A DNA stretch of 64,000 nt from Solenopsis invicta (GCF_016802725.1 NC_052669.1:10501770-10565769), one strand, 5' to 3'. Counted from the first letter of the stretch, positions 1-10,909 are shown. Translations and numbers: made by a program. The notes: generated from the sequence alone by a model not told the origin.

Positions 1-418
1 ATTGGTAATCATTGGTAAATACATATTAATATCTACATACTGTATTTAAAATTTATATAAATTTACAATAAGAAGCCATTTGTGTGCATGGTGTGCATGC
101 TTTAGCAAATTATTAAATTTGTAAATTTAAGATTCGATCGAAATTATACATTTACCTTAATTCCGGTGTTATTTACGATTAACTGATGCCTGTGTCACAC
201 ACATGTAAAGAACATTTGGTATTTATCGCAAGTTTGATACAATCGCAATAGGTATAAAAAAAAGAGAAATTATAAAGGTTCAATAACAATGTTGATTACG
301 TAAAAATTTATCGATTTATACTAATCTCAATTTTATGGTTCGGATTTTTTTGTAAAGAAATTGTACTGTCATTCTTAATTGCTTATTGGTCTCCTCCACT
401 CCTCTCCAAACTTATTTA
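1..418. other. AT-rich sequence, nothing recognised
   Basis: No open frame of note, no repeat shared with the rest of the window and no RNA gene is visible. Confidence 0.5.
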
Positions 419-544
419 GGCTGCGGTCCACTTAACGCTACAAATGCTTCGAAGCGTTTGATTAACCAATCGGAACAATGAATTTTACAAATTGACCAAT
501 CGAAAAAACTTAGAAGCATTTGTAGCATCAAGTGGACCGTAGCC
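419..544. mobile_element. Short palindromic MITE, GGCTGCGGTCCACTTA termini
   Basis: A 126-bp element with near-perfect inverted ends (GGCTGCGGTCCACTTA at the left, its complement at the right), flanked by TTA at 416-418 and 545-547. A TWA 3-bp duplication fits PIF/Harbinger-type MITEs. The same termini bound the larger insertion at 52554-54422, which has TAA duplications. Confidence 0.75.
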
Positions 545-547
545 TTA

Positions 548-885
548 ATAGCGCTTTCAAGAGTTTCGAGGGTAGTAGATTTTAACCCAATCTGAATCGG
601 GTTAAATGACGCTTATGTGAAAATCATCCAATCAGAATTTAAAGTAGATCACGTAAGAGTGCAGTTAGAGCGAGCGTTTAGAGTCCCTAGAAGTAAGAGT
701 CTGGTCAATCTTGTCCTGTTTTTAATTGGTTCGATAAAAAATGGTGGAACCAATGAGTGATGACTGAGTACGCGGAACAATTTAAAAGCCGAAGAGTGAA
801 AAATAAATATAAGAATATATTTTGTTACAACCTAGCGAAGATAGGCAAGTTATTTGCTCACAGAAGCAAAAATTAATCATATATG
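548..885. other. Intergenic, no gene seen
   Basis: Contains a short stretch around 680-705 (AGTCCCTAGAAGTA and an AGAGTCTGG-like word) that recurs near 48985-49010, so it is probably an old unclassified repeat. No coding signal. Confidence 0.4.
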
Positions 886-1153
886 GCTTTGTTTACACCG
901 AATACTTGATACTCGTAATATTTAGTAACTTTCTATTCAATTATCTTAATTTCAGTAATGAATTTAATGAATATTATATTAAGCTGGTACAATATGAATC
1001 AAGATAATTAATTAAATATAGATATCACGTATGCATTTACACGTATTGTCGAAATTAAGACAATTTAATAGAAAGTTACTTGTTAGTATGCGTGTCAAGT
1101 GTTTGGTGTAAACTAGGTCTTAATAGAAAATTACTAGTTAGTACGTGTATCAA
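886..1153. mobile_element. MITE with GTTTACACCGA termini, plus truncated second copy
   Basis: The 235-bp unit (886-1120) has inverted ends reading TTGTTTACACCGA and GGTGTAAACTAGGTC. A fragment of another copy, right end only, follows to 1153. Related copies lie at 36491-36712, 47009-48184, 47743-47967 and 53968-54201. The short open frames in it are not conserved between copies and I do not treat them as genes. Confidence 0.7.
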
Positions 1154-1455
1154 GGCTGTGTTCCGTTTTTACTGGCAGTGCAGTAAATGTGACGTCATGA
1201 CAGTACACTGTCACAACTGTTCCAATATTACTGCATTACTGCCAGCACTGCTATAGCATCGTATTTCGGAACAGCATAGTAGCCATATTGCACTGTAGCT
1301 ACCTCACCTTGGAAGCTGCAGTAGTCACAGTGGCAATATGGCTACCATTCATGACGTCATTGATGTTACTAGATGCTGTCGCAGTGCGCTGCGTACCAAT
1401 AACGGAACGGATTTTTCACCACTGCCAGTACTGGCAGTTATATCGGAACACAGCC
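1154..1455. mobile_element. MITE with GGCTGTGTTCCG termini
   Basis: A 302-bp element with inverted ends GGCTGTGTTCCG / CGGAACACAGCC, rich in internal TACTGGCAGT-type inverted words. Flanked by CAA at 1151-1153 and 1456-1458. It sits inside the truncated GTTTACACC MITE. The 88-aa open frame across it is a by-product of the repeats. Confidence 0.65.
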
Positions 1456-1461
1456 CAAGTA

Positions 1462-1692
1462 GAGTCCTATATAAAGAGAGAAGCGACATCGAACCCCCAC
1501 CACAACCTTCAGTATCCAAATGAGTCCTCCACCACCATTTTGGGACCGCTCTAACGTCATCAAACACCATTCGTATCATTCTACAAATAGCTGTGGTCAC
1601 AAAATGGCTGCTCGCTTAGCCAATCAAGTATCAATCAGATTACCAATCAGAGCTTCGGACATCAATGTCGCTTCTCTCTTTATATAGGACTC
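1462..1692. mobile_element. TA-inserting MITE, GAGTCCTATATAAAG termini
   Basis: 231 bp; termini GAGTCCTATATAAAGAGAGA and complement, flanked by TA (1460-1461, 1693-1694). Two further copies of nearly equal length are at 30681-30910 and 34404-34634, each between TA dinucleotides. TA duplication suggests a Tc1/mariner-mobilised MITE. Confidence 0.8.
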
Positions 1693-1694
1693 TA

Positions 1695-2292
1695 CATATG
1701 ACGAGTGGTTTGTATTTTCGGTCAAGAAAATAAATTGAAAACAATATCATGAGCCATTAATTAAAATAGGAAAAAAGATTATTAAAAAAAAAATAAAAGA
1801 ATTATAAGAAAGATTAATCATTAAATATGCAAAATACGTAATAAGAAGATAACATTTATTGATAAAATGAAAAATTAAAAACAAATAAAATATAGTATGA
1901 TTTATTGAACTATATTACATTAACAATATACAATAATACAAAACATACAATAATATTACATTAATCATTAAACTATTCATGAACATTCAACAGACTCGTA
2001 CAAATAAACATTCAACATAAACATTCAATATATTGATAAATAATAAACATAAATATATTTACTTTATGAAATGTAATATGATGTGACATATCTTTCAATA
2101 AAATGAAATAATATAAATAAAATGTCTATTAAATCAATGAGTGCGTAGCTATAGTTTTGTTGTTAAAAATGGGTTTATTTAATCGTCCTGGCTGACAACT
2201 TTTTCTTAGTTGAAATTTGATAAATCGAGTTATTGTTTTATGTAGTAACTATAGTAACTAACACTCCATTATTAATTGAACTAGAAGATTGG
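1695..2292. other. AT-rich spacer
   Basis: Mostly A/T with short ATT-rich runs. No gene or shared repeat recognised. Confidence 0.4.
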
Positions 2293-2372
2293 CCAGGGGG
2301 TCTATCATGTAACATTTCCTCTAGGGCGGAAACGTGAAAAGTGAAAAGTTTCATGTGAACTGCACGATCATA

Positions 2373-2503
2373 GGCTTGTTTTCTATTCCTGCACTAAACT
2401 GCACTGGAACGTTTCTTCTTGCTTTCACTAACTTTCAAATATATATCTATTTCATTTTAAGTGCACACTAATTCAGGGAGTTCAGGAACAGAAAACAAAC
2501 GGC
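2373..2503. mobile_element. MITE with AGGCTTGTTTTCT termini
   Basis: Left end AGGCTTGTTTTCTATTCCTG mirrors right end AGAAAACAAACGG. CAT flanks both sides, consistent with the uninterrupted GATCATGTA in the second composite copy near 32003-32010. Another copy is at about 49738-49866. Confidence 0.6.
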
Positions 2504-2508
2504 ATGTA

Positions 2509-4915
2509 CAGTCGTTTTCATTATAGTTGCGACACTTTTTTTTGGATGCATTTCTGAACGCGCAACTATAACGAGAGATGAGAACGACTGTAATTGCGGA
2601 GGTTAGCGCGAAATGTCAAATGTTGATATACAAGGTGTCACAAAGAAAATTTGGGCACCTTGGAGGAAATATAAGATAAGTATACTCGCAAATATTTTTC
2701 AAATAGAGTTTATAAAAAAATATTCGCACATTTTTCGTATAGGATCGGCTTTGGTCTAATTGAGCTTTACATATTCGTCATTACAGCAACGATGAGCTGA
2801 GATGCTTAGATGTAGTTAAATAAATTATAACTACAATAAATATAAAAAATTAAAATTTTAAATATTTGTTACAGTTATAATTATAATTTATTTAACTACA
2901 TCTAAGCATCTCAGATCATCGTTGTTGTAACAACGAATTTATAAAGCTCAATTAGACCAAAGTCGATACGGAAAATGTGTTATTTATTAATTAAAGCTAA
3001 CTTTTTCTTATTTTTAGAAGAAGTAGAAGATACAAGGATGATATTGAAAGAAAGGTAAATAAGATGTTAGTTTAATTACGTAAGACGTAAGAAAAATTTT
3101 GTAATATACAATTTATTATTTGCATAGGTATCACTTTCTGGTCCATTGATGCAACAAGCACGCAACATTTTGAAACAGATGGATGGTAAAGTGATGAAGA
3201 ATGAATTTGATATTCAAATTCTTGATTTATTGGCGAGTTCTTGGCCAGACAGACCACCAGTTGAGAAAAGCTGGAACTATTGAAGGTAATATTATTTTAA
3301 AGTATGCGGCTCTTTATATTTTATTATAATATTTATCTATTGCATTATTTCTTAAAAGGATATGAAGACTGGTTTATTAGAAGAAGGGAAAGCTACCTTA
3401 CTCACGAAAATGTCTTTGGAAGAAGGGAAGCCAGATCCTGTCACATAGAGGATAAAATATTCGTTGCACCACCGAACTTATGACAAGTGATATATTTATT
3501 CCAATTATGTTTGCACCCATTGCTTGTGCGACAGCATTGAAAATATTACATTCTCCATGGAGGTAAAAAATGATTATTTCAGTGTAATCTTTAGCTTTAT
3601 ATATGTATACATAAATCTTTTAATAACTTTAGCTTTATATATGTATGCATAAATCTTTAAATATTAAGTTAGAAAAATATATATATATATATATTTTTTT
3701 TCTAACTTAATACATGCGTTGTTTCTAGGTGAATTAATTTGGCGTCAACAATGTGCGAGATTTAATACCAAATGGACGTAATACAGTTATTGTTATGGAA
3801 AAGATTTATGTATACATATATAAAGCTAAAGATTACACTGAAATAATCATTTTTTACCTCCATGGAGAATGTAATATTTTCAATGCTGTCGCACAAGCAA
3901 TGGGTGCAAACATATTTGGAATAAATAAATCACTTGTCATAAGTTCGGTGGTGCAACGAATATTTTATCCTCTATGTGACAGGATCTGGCTTCCCTTCTT
4001 CCAAAGACATTTTCGTGAGTAAGGTAGCTTTCCCTTCTTCTAATAAACCAGTCTTCATATCCTTTTAAGAAATAATGCAATAGATAAATATTATAATAAA
4101 ATATAAAGAGCCGCATACTTTAAAATAATATTACCTTCAATAGTTCCAGCTTTTCTCAACTGGTGGTCTGTCTGGCCAAGAACTCGCCAATAAATCAAGA
4201 ATTTGAATATCAAATTCATTCTTCATCACTTTACCATCCATCTGTTTCAAAATGTTGCGTGCTTGTTGCATCAATGGACCAGAAAGTGATACCTATGCAA
4301 ATAATAAATTGTATATTTATTACAAAATTTTTCTTACGTCTTACGTAATTAAACTAACATCTTATTTACCTTTCTTTCAATATCATCCTTGTATCTTCTA
4401 CTTCTTCTAAAAATAAGAAAAAGTTAGCTTTAATTAATAAATAACACATTTTCCGTATCGACTTTGGTCTAATTGAGCTTTATAAATTCGTTGTTACAAC
4501 AACGATGATCTGAGATGCTTAGATGTAGTTAAATAAATTATAATTATAACTGTAACAAATATTTAAAATTTTAATTTTTTATATTTATTGTAGTTATAAT
4601 TTATTTAACTACATCTAAGCATCTCAGCTCATCGTTGCTGTAATGACGAATATATAAAGCTCAATTAGACCAAAGCCGATCCTATACGAAAAATGTGCGA
4701 ATATTTTTTTATAAACTCTATTTGAAAAATATTTGCGAGTATACTTATCTTATATTTCCTCCAAGGTGCCCAAATTTTCTTTGTGACACCTTGTATATCA
4801 ACGTTTGACATTTCGCGCTAACCTCCACAACTGCAGTCGTTCTCATCTCTCGTTATAGTTGCGCGTTCAGAAATGCATCTAAAAAAAAGTGTCGCAACTA
4901 TAATGAAAGTGACTG
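2509..4915. mobile_element. 2.4 kb palindromic (foldback) element, CAGTCGTTTTC ends
   Basis: Two long inverted arms (about 2509-3680 and 3805-4915) meet at an AT-rich centre. The termini CAGTCG..TTCATTATAG match the 190-bp TA-MITE family, and TA flanks both ends (2507-2508, 4916-4917). Each arm holds exon-like blocks with splice-site-like borders. It is a duplicated and inverted form of the unit seen once at 9780-10909 and again as a palindrome at 15200-17296. Confidence 0.8.
3128..3803 (+). pseudogene. Captured host-gene exon remnants (left arm of palindrome)
   Basis: Block 3128-3285 reads VSLSGPLMQQARNILKQM... through DLLASSWPDRPPVEK between an AG acceptor and a GT donor. A second block from about 3360 begins DMKTGLLEEGKA. 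A third, 3730-3803, repeats the first part of the HUWE1 exon at 9763-9627. Stops and frame breaks are present. I cannot assign the first two blocks to a gene; they read in the same order and strand as the HUWE1 exons in the single-copy unit. Mirror copies lie at 4133-4280, 10131-10293, 15818-15976 and 16520-16668. Confidence 0.5.
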
Positions 4916-4917
4916 TA

Positions 4918-5106
4918 CAGTCGTGTTCATTATAGTTGCGACACTTTTTCTTAGATGCGTCTCTGAACACGCAACTATAACAAGAGCTGAGGACTTGATT
5001 GGTTCTTATTTGTGAATCCAGCCAATTACGTTCGCCGCTTGATGAGCAAGGCTACATTCCAAAAACCATCGAAGAAAAAGTGTCGCAACTATAATGAACA
5101 CGACTG
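4918..5106. mobile_element. 190-bp TA-MITE, CAGTCGTGTTCATTATAG ends
   Basis: Inverted ends CAGTCGTGTTCATTATAG / CTATAATGAACACGACTG. It shares a single TA (4916-4917) with the palindrome to its left and has TA at 5107-5108. Other copies: 32214-32402, 48210-48397, 48400-48588, 48591-48779. Probably a Tc1/mariner-type MITE. Confidence 0.8.
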
Positions 5107-5108
5107 TA

Positions 5109-5309
5109 CACCCAAGGACTTTGATTCTGTCCATGGGAAAATTTTTCAAACTGAGAAGTCACCACTTTCTACATACTTGCAGTTCATGATTAATAAAATG
5201 ACTAGAGCTTATTGGTCGTTACGTTAATCATAAACTGTAAGTATGTAGAAAGATAGCGACTTTTTAGTTTAGAAAATTTCCCCATGGACAGAATCAAAGT
5301 CCTTGGGTG
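5109..5309. mobile_element. 200-bp TA-MITE, CACCCAAGGACTTTGATTC ends
   Basis: Inverted ends CACCCAAGGACTTTGATTCT and complement, TA on both sides (5107-5108, 5310-5311). It abuts the preceding MITE, sharing the TA. Copies: 32011-32211, 32405-32602, 35935-36120, 49155-49354. Confidence 0.8.
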
Positions 5310-6133
5310 TACGATTCCACGGAATCATGTAACTCACTCATGAGCGGAAATATGAACTTTTTCACGTGAACTTTTTCGCCATCAGCCGTGATGGCGAAAA
5401 GGTGAAAATTTAGGGAATTAATAAATTGTATGTATTTTGAAATAAGAATGAAAGTGTGGTAACAGTGTGGTAAGTTTGAAGAGGTATTATTGACGAGGTT
5501 AACCTTTTTGGTATTGCATTGCGTTGATAGGATAAAGTAATACATACATAAATAAAAATAATGCTTTTGTGATGTAATTAGGTTTGATATTTATATTTGA
5601 CAAATTGATATTTTGATAATTATATAGAATGAGGTTTCATCAAATGCAAATTTAGATAAAAATATACTTTAAACGCGTTTTGATACACAATGATATAAGA
5701 AAGGTGCGTCTTGTGAAATAGAATATTAATCAATCATGTAAGTGTTTATAACTTATAAATTTGGAAAATACATGTGTGAGCGGAGAATTCAGTTTTGATC
5801 AAGGTCCGTATTCTAAATTATTCAATATTTTTTAATTAAACAAAGTTAAATTTAATGACTAATAAAATTAATTTACTTTAAAATTTGCACACATAAAAAA
5901 CTAATTAAAATTAATTTTGAAAAACAATGTTTGAATTAAATTACAATGTAATTTTGAGTATTAGATTACTACATAATAAAATAGTTGTTACAATATATGG
6001 ATTATTAAAAATAAATGTAATATATATTATATTTGTAAATTAAGTTTATGCAATATAACTAAGAAATATTGCTATTTATTTATGAATTTTTTACAATTTT
6101 TTTTATATAATAAAATTTTTACAGTAAAAGTTA

Positions 6134-6879
6134 AGCCTGCCGCAGACGATACGTTTTTTCTTACTGGATTTCTAACTGGATTTTCTTACTTGCTACCGTA
6201 CGGGCAATGGTACTGGCAGTGCTACTGGCCGTGGCTTCACACGGTGTGAGTTTTCGTACGGGCTGAGCAACTGAAATTTGTTTCATAGAAGCGGCACGCT
6301 TAAATATGGATGAGATAGATGAGATGGATGAAATTATTGCAACAGTTGTACATTGTCGTAAAATTGCTATTGCATTATTTTTAATTATTGAAAAATTGCG
6401 ACAACAAAATAAATATCGCCGACGTTTATGGAGTCGACAGTCAATACATTCTTTAATGCCTTACTTTTACTGTGCTTATTATGGTAATTTGGTGTGTTTA
6501 TCGCATATAAACATGGTTCCTATTAGTAGGCCTCTATTAAACATAAAATACTTTTTTTGGACTATTTTGAAGTTTTTTCATTTTTGCACGACGTCATGTT
6601 TGCGAAGTGAATTCACGTTTGAACTTTGACAACACTTCGACAGTATAACCTGGTATAACCCAGTATAATCTATACAGACTGCGTCCTGATTGGCTTTCAC
6701 AATAAACCAGTACAGAATCACGTAAGAAAAATAGGACATGATCTATTACGAAAATCCAGTACGCGAGCCAGTAGCGTAGCCCGTAAGCTACCCATTTCCA
6801 GTACGGGAGCACGTAAGACTGCCAGTATAGGAGCACGTAAGCAATCCCGTAAGAAAAAACGTATCGTCTGCGGCAGGCT
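6134..6879. mobile_element. Non-autonomous PIF/Harbinger element, AGCCTGCCGCAGACG ends (copy A)
   Basis: 746 bp bounded by AGCCTGCCGCAGACGATACG and its complement, with TTA duplicated at 6131-6133 and 6880-6882. The uninterrupted site AAGTTATACTG is present at about 33419-33428, proving the insertion. Copies B (14669-17513) and C (34734-40069) are full length but interrupted. The TWA duplication and encoded protein fragment support PIF/Harbinger. Confidence 0.85.
6306..6629 (+). pseudogene. Harbinger transposase N-terminal fragment
   Basis: An open frame of 107 codons starts MDEIDEMDEIIATVV and includes IALFLIIEKLRQQNKYRRRL. That arrangement, an acidic start, a hydrophobic helix, then a basic tract, resembles the start of PIF/Harbinger transposases. 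The DDE catalytic region is absent. The frame is recognisable in copies B (14919-15254, minus) and C (39572-39889, minus), where it is cut by insertion or shortened. Probably exon 1 kept in deletion derivatives. Confidence 0.5.
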
Positions 6880-7000
6880 TTATACTGTAAAAGCAGGTAG
6901 AAACCTTTTTCACGATCGCTTGATAGTTGCAATGACAGAGCCTTTAATGGTGAATTTCGGAACGCAAAATAAACTTCCGCGCATTATTCATACATACCGT

Positions 7001-7405
7001 GGGTGTTTACGATAACTAATCGTATCTCGGATTGGATTGAACAATGGTACTCAACGTAGGTATAGAAAAGTTCCCTAGGCTAATCGGATTGACGATTGCT
7101 GTCTCAAATGTAATCCGATTGATGACGAAAGCGTGGAGACCGAGAAGCATGCTTGAAAAGTTTCTTTATTTTTTTAAATAATAACACAAAAAATCAAAGA
7201 TAAAGTTAAAAAGAATGATTTGAATTTAGATTTATTGTAATTTTTTTTGTCTAAACACTGGATTTCGTTTAAATTTCTGTTTGTAAAAATTAATTAATCT
7301 ATTCTAAAGTTTGTGGTTATATCGGAAACAAATCAAAATTAATAAAACAATTATTAATTATTAGGTACATATTAAAGCATATAATATTTCAAGCACCTTA
7401 AAAAA
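7001..7405. mobile_element. GGGTGTTTACG element, left fragment
   Basis: Starts GGGTGTTTACGATAACTAAT and follows the left arm of 37912-39367 until about 7405, where similarity ends. No right end seen, so it is truncated. Confidence 0.65.
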
Positions 7406-7990
7406 AGATTATCATTTTCTACCTATTAATTCATCATACATGATTCATAAATAGGAACCATGTAATTTAATATTTGTGTTTGCAGGATCTTGCTTCTCTT
7501 CTTCCAAAGTCACTTTGATGCACAAGGTAGCTCCGATTTCTTTTAAAGATAAGATTCATACACATAACTGTAATAGTTAATTAATTTATTGTAAGAAATA
7601 AAAAGGATGAAAAGAAATGTAATATACTGCATTTTAAAATCAGCGTATTTATTAGCGTATATATTAACAAATAAATTATTGTCCATTAATTACATGAGAG
7701 TTAATGTGTATGATAAAATGAAAATATATATTTCGTATTTATAAAGTCGTATAAGTGTAATAATACATATTATAGCAATTAGAGCACTGTGATTCGCTAC
7801 GTTCACAAGATAGTTTTACATATAGCATTGCGTATAACAATTTTTGTATGTACGTTAAAAATTTTGCAAGCAATAGGCCATTGCACGTCCGGAATGTTAT
7901 CACTGGCTGTAAAGATCCAACCATAAGTTTGGTCTCTAGAATATCATCGATTGAACGCAGGAAATTGTACAGGAGCAAATTCTGGTAAGC
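7406..7990. other. Spacer with one exon-like duplicate
   Basis: AT-rich. Around 7484-7530 there is a copy, readable on the minus strand, of part of the exon-like block at about 9970-10060 (complement of CTTTGGAAGAAG). Otherwise nothing recognised. The 79-aa frame at 7739-7978 has no family resemblance. Confidence 0.4.
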
Positions 7991-9763
7991 TTATGCAAAT
8001 CCAAATTCTTTGGTGCATTCGTAAGTCGCCTTGAGTAGATTTGTTCAGAGTTTATCAAACGTCTCGTACACTGGCAAATCCAGTTGATTGAAACTAAATT
8101 AAAAAATACAATTTTAGTCTTGTAATTTTATATCAATTTAATTTTAACTTATACACACATATGACAAGGTATTAAAACAATTTCTTTTTTCATATATTTA
8201 CCAAATATGTGCAAATGAAAGCCTGTCTGTCAACTTGTCTTTTCTGTGAATTTGGAACTTTTGTATGCCGTTCATGCCTTTTAACGCAGCAAAACCTTGT
8301 AACGACACTTTAGATGTACTAGTGATGAATTGTAAGAACTTCGAACAATCCGCTTGATTAAAACCTCGCAATGCAGCAGAACCATTGAATCTGTGAGTGG
8401 AAAAAAGATGGTATAATTCAAATCTTTCAAACTTGAGCTAATACAAAATATCAAAATGTACCTATAAAAACGTAGCAGTGTATTTATGATACTCAATATT
8501 TGCTTTAAGATCCTCCTTTAAGATATTTACAGTAGGCAAGCCACTGATCAATAGTTCAAGTTCTTGTTCATTAAATATGAAAATTGGTCGTTTAACCCTT
8601 ACGAGGTAACGTAATTTTTACTACCTTTACACGGTAACGTCGGGTCACTCGTGTCCGATGATTAAAATTTTGCTTAAAAATGCTTTAAAAAATCTGAAAA
8701 AATTCTTGGTGACTCATTTACTATCCTAGAATGAAGACGATTAACCATTTTGGCAATTTATTATTTTTTTTTTTTGTATAATTAAATAAACAAATGAAAA
8801 TGTTTAAAAAATTTTTTTTTTTAAATAACTTTTGATAAAATTAATATTTTGTAATGATTTTAACGGAAAATGAAAGCTTAAGAGTTGTACTTTGAAGAAG
8901 AAAAACTCAAATTGCTCAACAAATTTAGAGAATGCTTAAGTTTTGAGCATGAAAAATCGATTTTTTAGAAAATGCGTAAATGTATAAAATTTACAATAAA
9001 GTAGACATTTCCTTATTTTTTAATTAATGTATTAATGAAAATAACATTTATGTGTAATTTTATGTTATTAAGTATAAAAATATAAAATATTACAATTACA
9101 CACAATGAATTACATTAGAATACTCAATGTTTCTCTTTCGTTTAGATAACTCTTTTCGTTTAGATTTATGTATCCTTTTGTAAAAACACACTTTTGTAGT
9201 CAAAAAATAGCAAAAAATCGAAAAAACTAAATTTCTTACCTTGCACTATTTGCACTCGTTGTCGGTAACGTCGGATCACTCGTGCCTTTTCCAAAATATG
9301 TCTGGCTCTCACGACTGCTGGTAAGGTACTGCGGAGTCGGCACTTGGAAATCTAGTAGCCTACTACTATACAATTTTTTCCAGCACAGTTCTGTCGGGCT
9401 CCCTTTCCTCCTCCCCGAGCTACCAATGAGAGTCACTTTTGCCGAGGCACGAGTGACCCGACGTTACCTCGTAAGGGTTAAGCATAATATCATAAAATCC
9501 TTTCAAGAATAGACCTGTAGTTAGAAAGATTTAAAATATAAAAATAAAGTAGAATGTGAAAACGTAATTAAACCAATAGTTAAAGCAAACAATATCTTTC
9601 TACTTAATTTTGGAAAATTTACTTACTGCTTACAAATTGCTCCAGTCATTTTCATTTGACACATAAGGCTAATATATTCAAGTTTGGTCTTTTCCATAAC
9701 AATAACTGTATTACGTCCATTTGGTATTAAATCTCGCACATTGTTGACGCCAAATTAATTCAC
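7991..9763 (-). pseudogene. HUWE1-like HECT-domain C-terminal exons, decayed copy with introns
   Basis: Four exons read N to C on the minus strand with canonical borders. 9763-9627 includes FGVNNVRDLIPNGRN and CQMKMTGAI. 9514-8462 includes FLKGFYDIML, NEQELELLISGLP and EYHKY, and is split by a piggyBac-like insertion. 8390-8202 includes FNQADCSKFLQF and GMNGIQKFQIHR. 8093-7991 includes FNQLDLPVYETFDKL and ends EFGFA followed by a stop, matching the natural end of the protein. From family knowledge this is the last part of the HECT domain of HUWE1, a giant ubiquitin ligase. In-frame stops (TAA early in the first exon, TGA in the last) and a frameshift after IQWF make it non-functional. Retained introns exclude a retrocopy. 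The usual HECT sequence before this point is not present upstream, so it is a fragment, probably captured genomically by a transposon. Confidence 0.85.
8596..9477. mobile_element. Non-autonomous piggyBac-like element inserted in HUWE1-like exon
   Basis: Ends CCCTTACGAGGTAACGT / ACGTTACCTCGTAAGGG flanked by TTAA (8592-8595, 9478-9481), the hallmark of piggyBac. Removing it and one TTAA restores the coding run ...DIMLKRPIFIF of the HUWE1-like exon. Internal copies of GGTAACGTCGG(G/A)TCACTCGTG at about 8630, 9260 and (complement) 9445 may be transposase-binding repeats. The 66- and 76-aa frames inside look spurious. Confidence 0.85.
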
Positions 9764-9779
9764 CTAGAAACAACGCATG

Positions 9780-10909
9780 TATTAAGTTAGGAAAAAAAAA
9801 CAAATATATATAAAGCTAAAGATTACACTGAAATAATCATTTTTTACCTCCATGGAGAATGTAATATTTTCAATGCTGTCGCACAAGCAATGGGTGCAAA
9901 TATAATTGGAATAAATAAATCACTTGTCATAAGTTCGGTGGTGCAACGAATATTTTATTCTCTATGTGACAGGATCTGGCTTCCCTTCTTCCAAAGACAT
10001 TTTCGTGAGTAAGGTAACTTTCCCTTCTTCTAATAAACCAGTCTTCATATCCTTTTAAGAAATAATGCAATAGATAAATATTATAATAAAATATAAAGAG
10101 CCGCATACTTTAAAATAATATTACCTTCAATAGTTCCAGCTTTTCTCAACTGGTGGTCTGTCTGGCCAAGAACTTGCCAATAAATCAAGAATTTGAATAT
10201 CAAATTCATTCTTCATCACTTTACCATCCATCTGTTTCAAAATGTTGCGTGCTTGTTGCATCAATGGACCAGAATTAAAGTGATACCTATGCAAATAATA
10301 AATTGTATATTTATTAAAAAATTTTTCTTACGTCTTATGTAATTAAACTAAAATCTTATTTACCTTTCTTTCAATATCATCCTTGTGTCTTCTACTTCTT
10401 CTAAAAATAAGAAAAAGTTAGCTTTAATTAATAAATAACACATTTTCCGTATCGACTTTGGTCTAATTGAGCTTTATAAATTCGTTGTTACAACAACGAT
10501 GATCTGAGATGCTTAGATGTAGTTAAATAAATTATAATTATAACTGTAACAAATATTTAAAATTTTAATTTTTTATATTTATTGTAGTTATAATTTATTT
10601 AACTACATCTAAGCATCTCAGCTCATCGTTGCTGTAATGACGAATATATAAAGCTCAATTAGACCAAAGCCGATCCTATACGAAAAATGTGCGAATATTT
10701 TTTTATAAACTCTATTTGAAAAATATTTGCGAGTATACATATTTTATATTTCCTCCAAGGTGTCCAAATTTTCTTTGTGACACCTTGTATATCAACATTT
10801 GACATTTCGCGCTAACCTCCACAACTGCAGTCGTTCTCATCTCTCGTTATAGTTGCGTGTTCAGAAATGCATCTAAAAAAAAGTGTCGCAACTATAATGA
10901 AAGCGACTG
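9780..10909. mobile_element. Single-copy arm unit of the CAGTCG foldback family
   Basis: Same sequence as the arms of 2509-4915 and 15200-17296 but present once, ending at CGACTG followed by TA (10910-10911). It continues directly (minus strand) into the HUWE1-like exons, so it is closest to the parent form from which the palindromes arose. Exon-like blocks lie at about 10131-10293 and 9970-10060, both on the minus strand. Confidence 0.7.

Larger units (their letters stand above)
2293..6990. mobile_element. Composite element copy 1, split by later insertions
   Basis: Starts with CCAGGGGGTCTATCATGTAA and matches the element at 31929-33637 piecewise: 2293-2372, 5312-6133 and 6880-6990. Between these blocks lie a small MITE, a 2.4 kb palindrome, two TA-MITEs and a PIF/Harbinger derivative, none in exactly the same combination in the second copy. 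The right end is lost where a GGGTGTTTACG element begins near 7001. The non-inserted parts show no conserved coding frame. Confidence 0.6.

Noticed and set aside
1288..1600. ORFs of 83-88 codons on both strands
   Set aside because: They span the junction of two MITEs and change at other copies of those MITEs.
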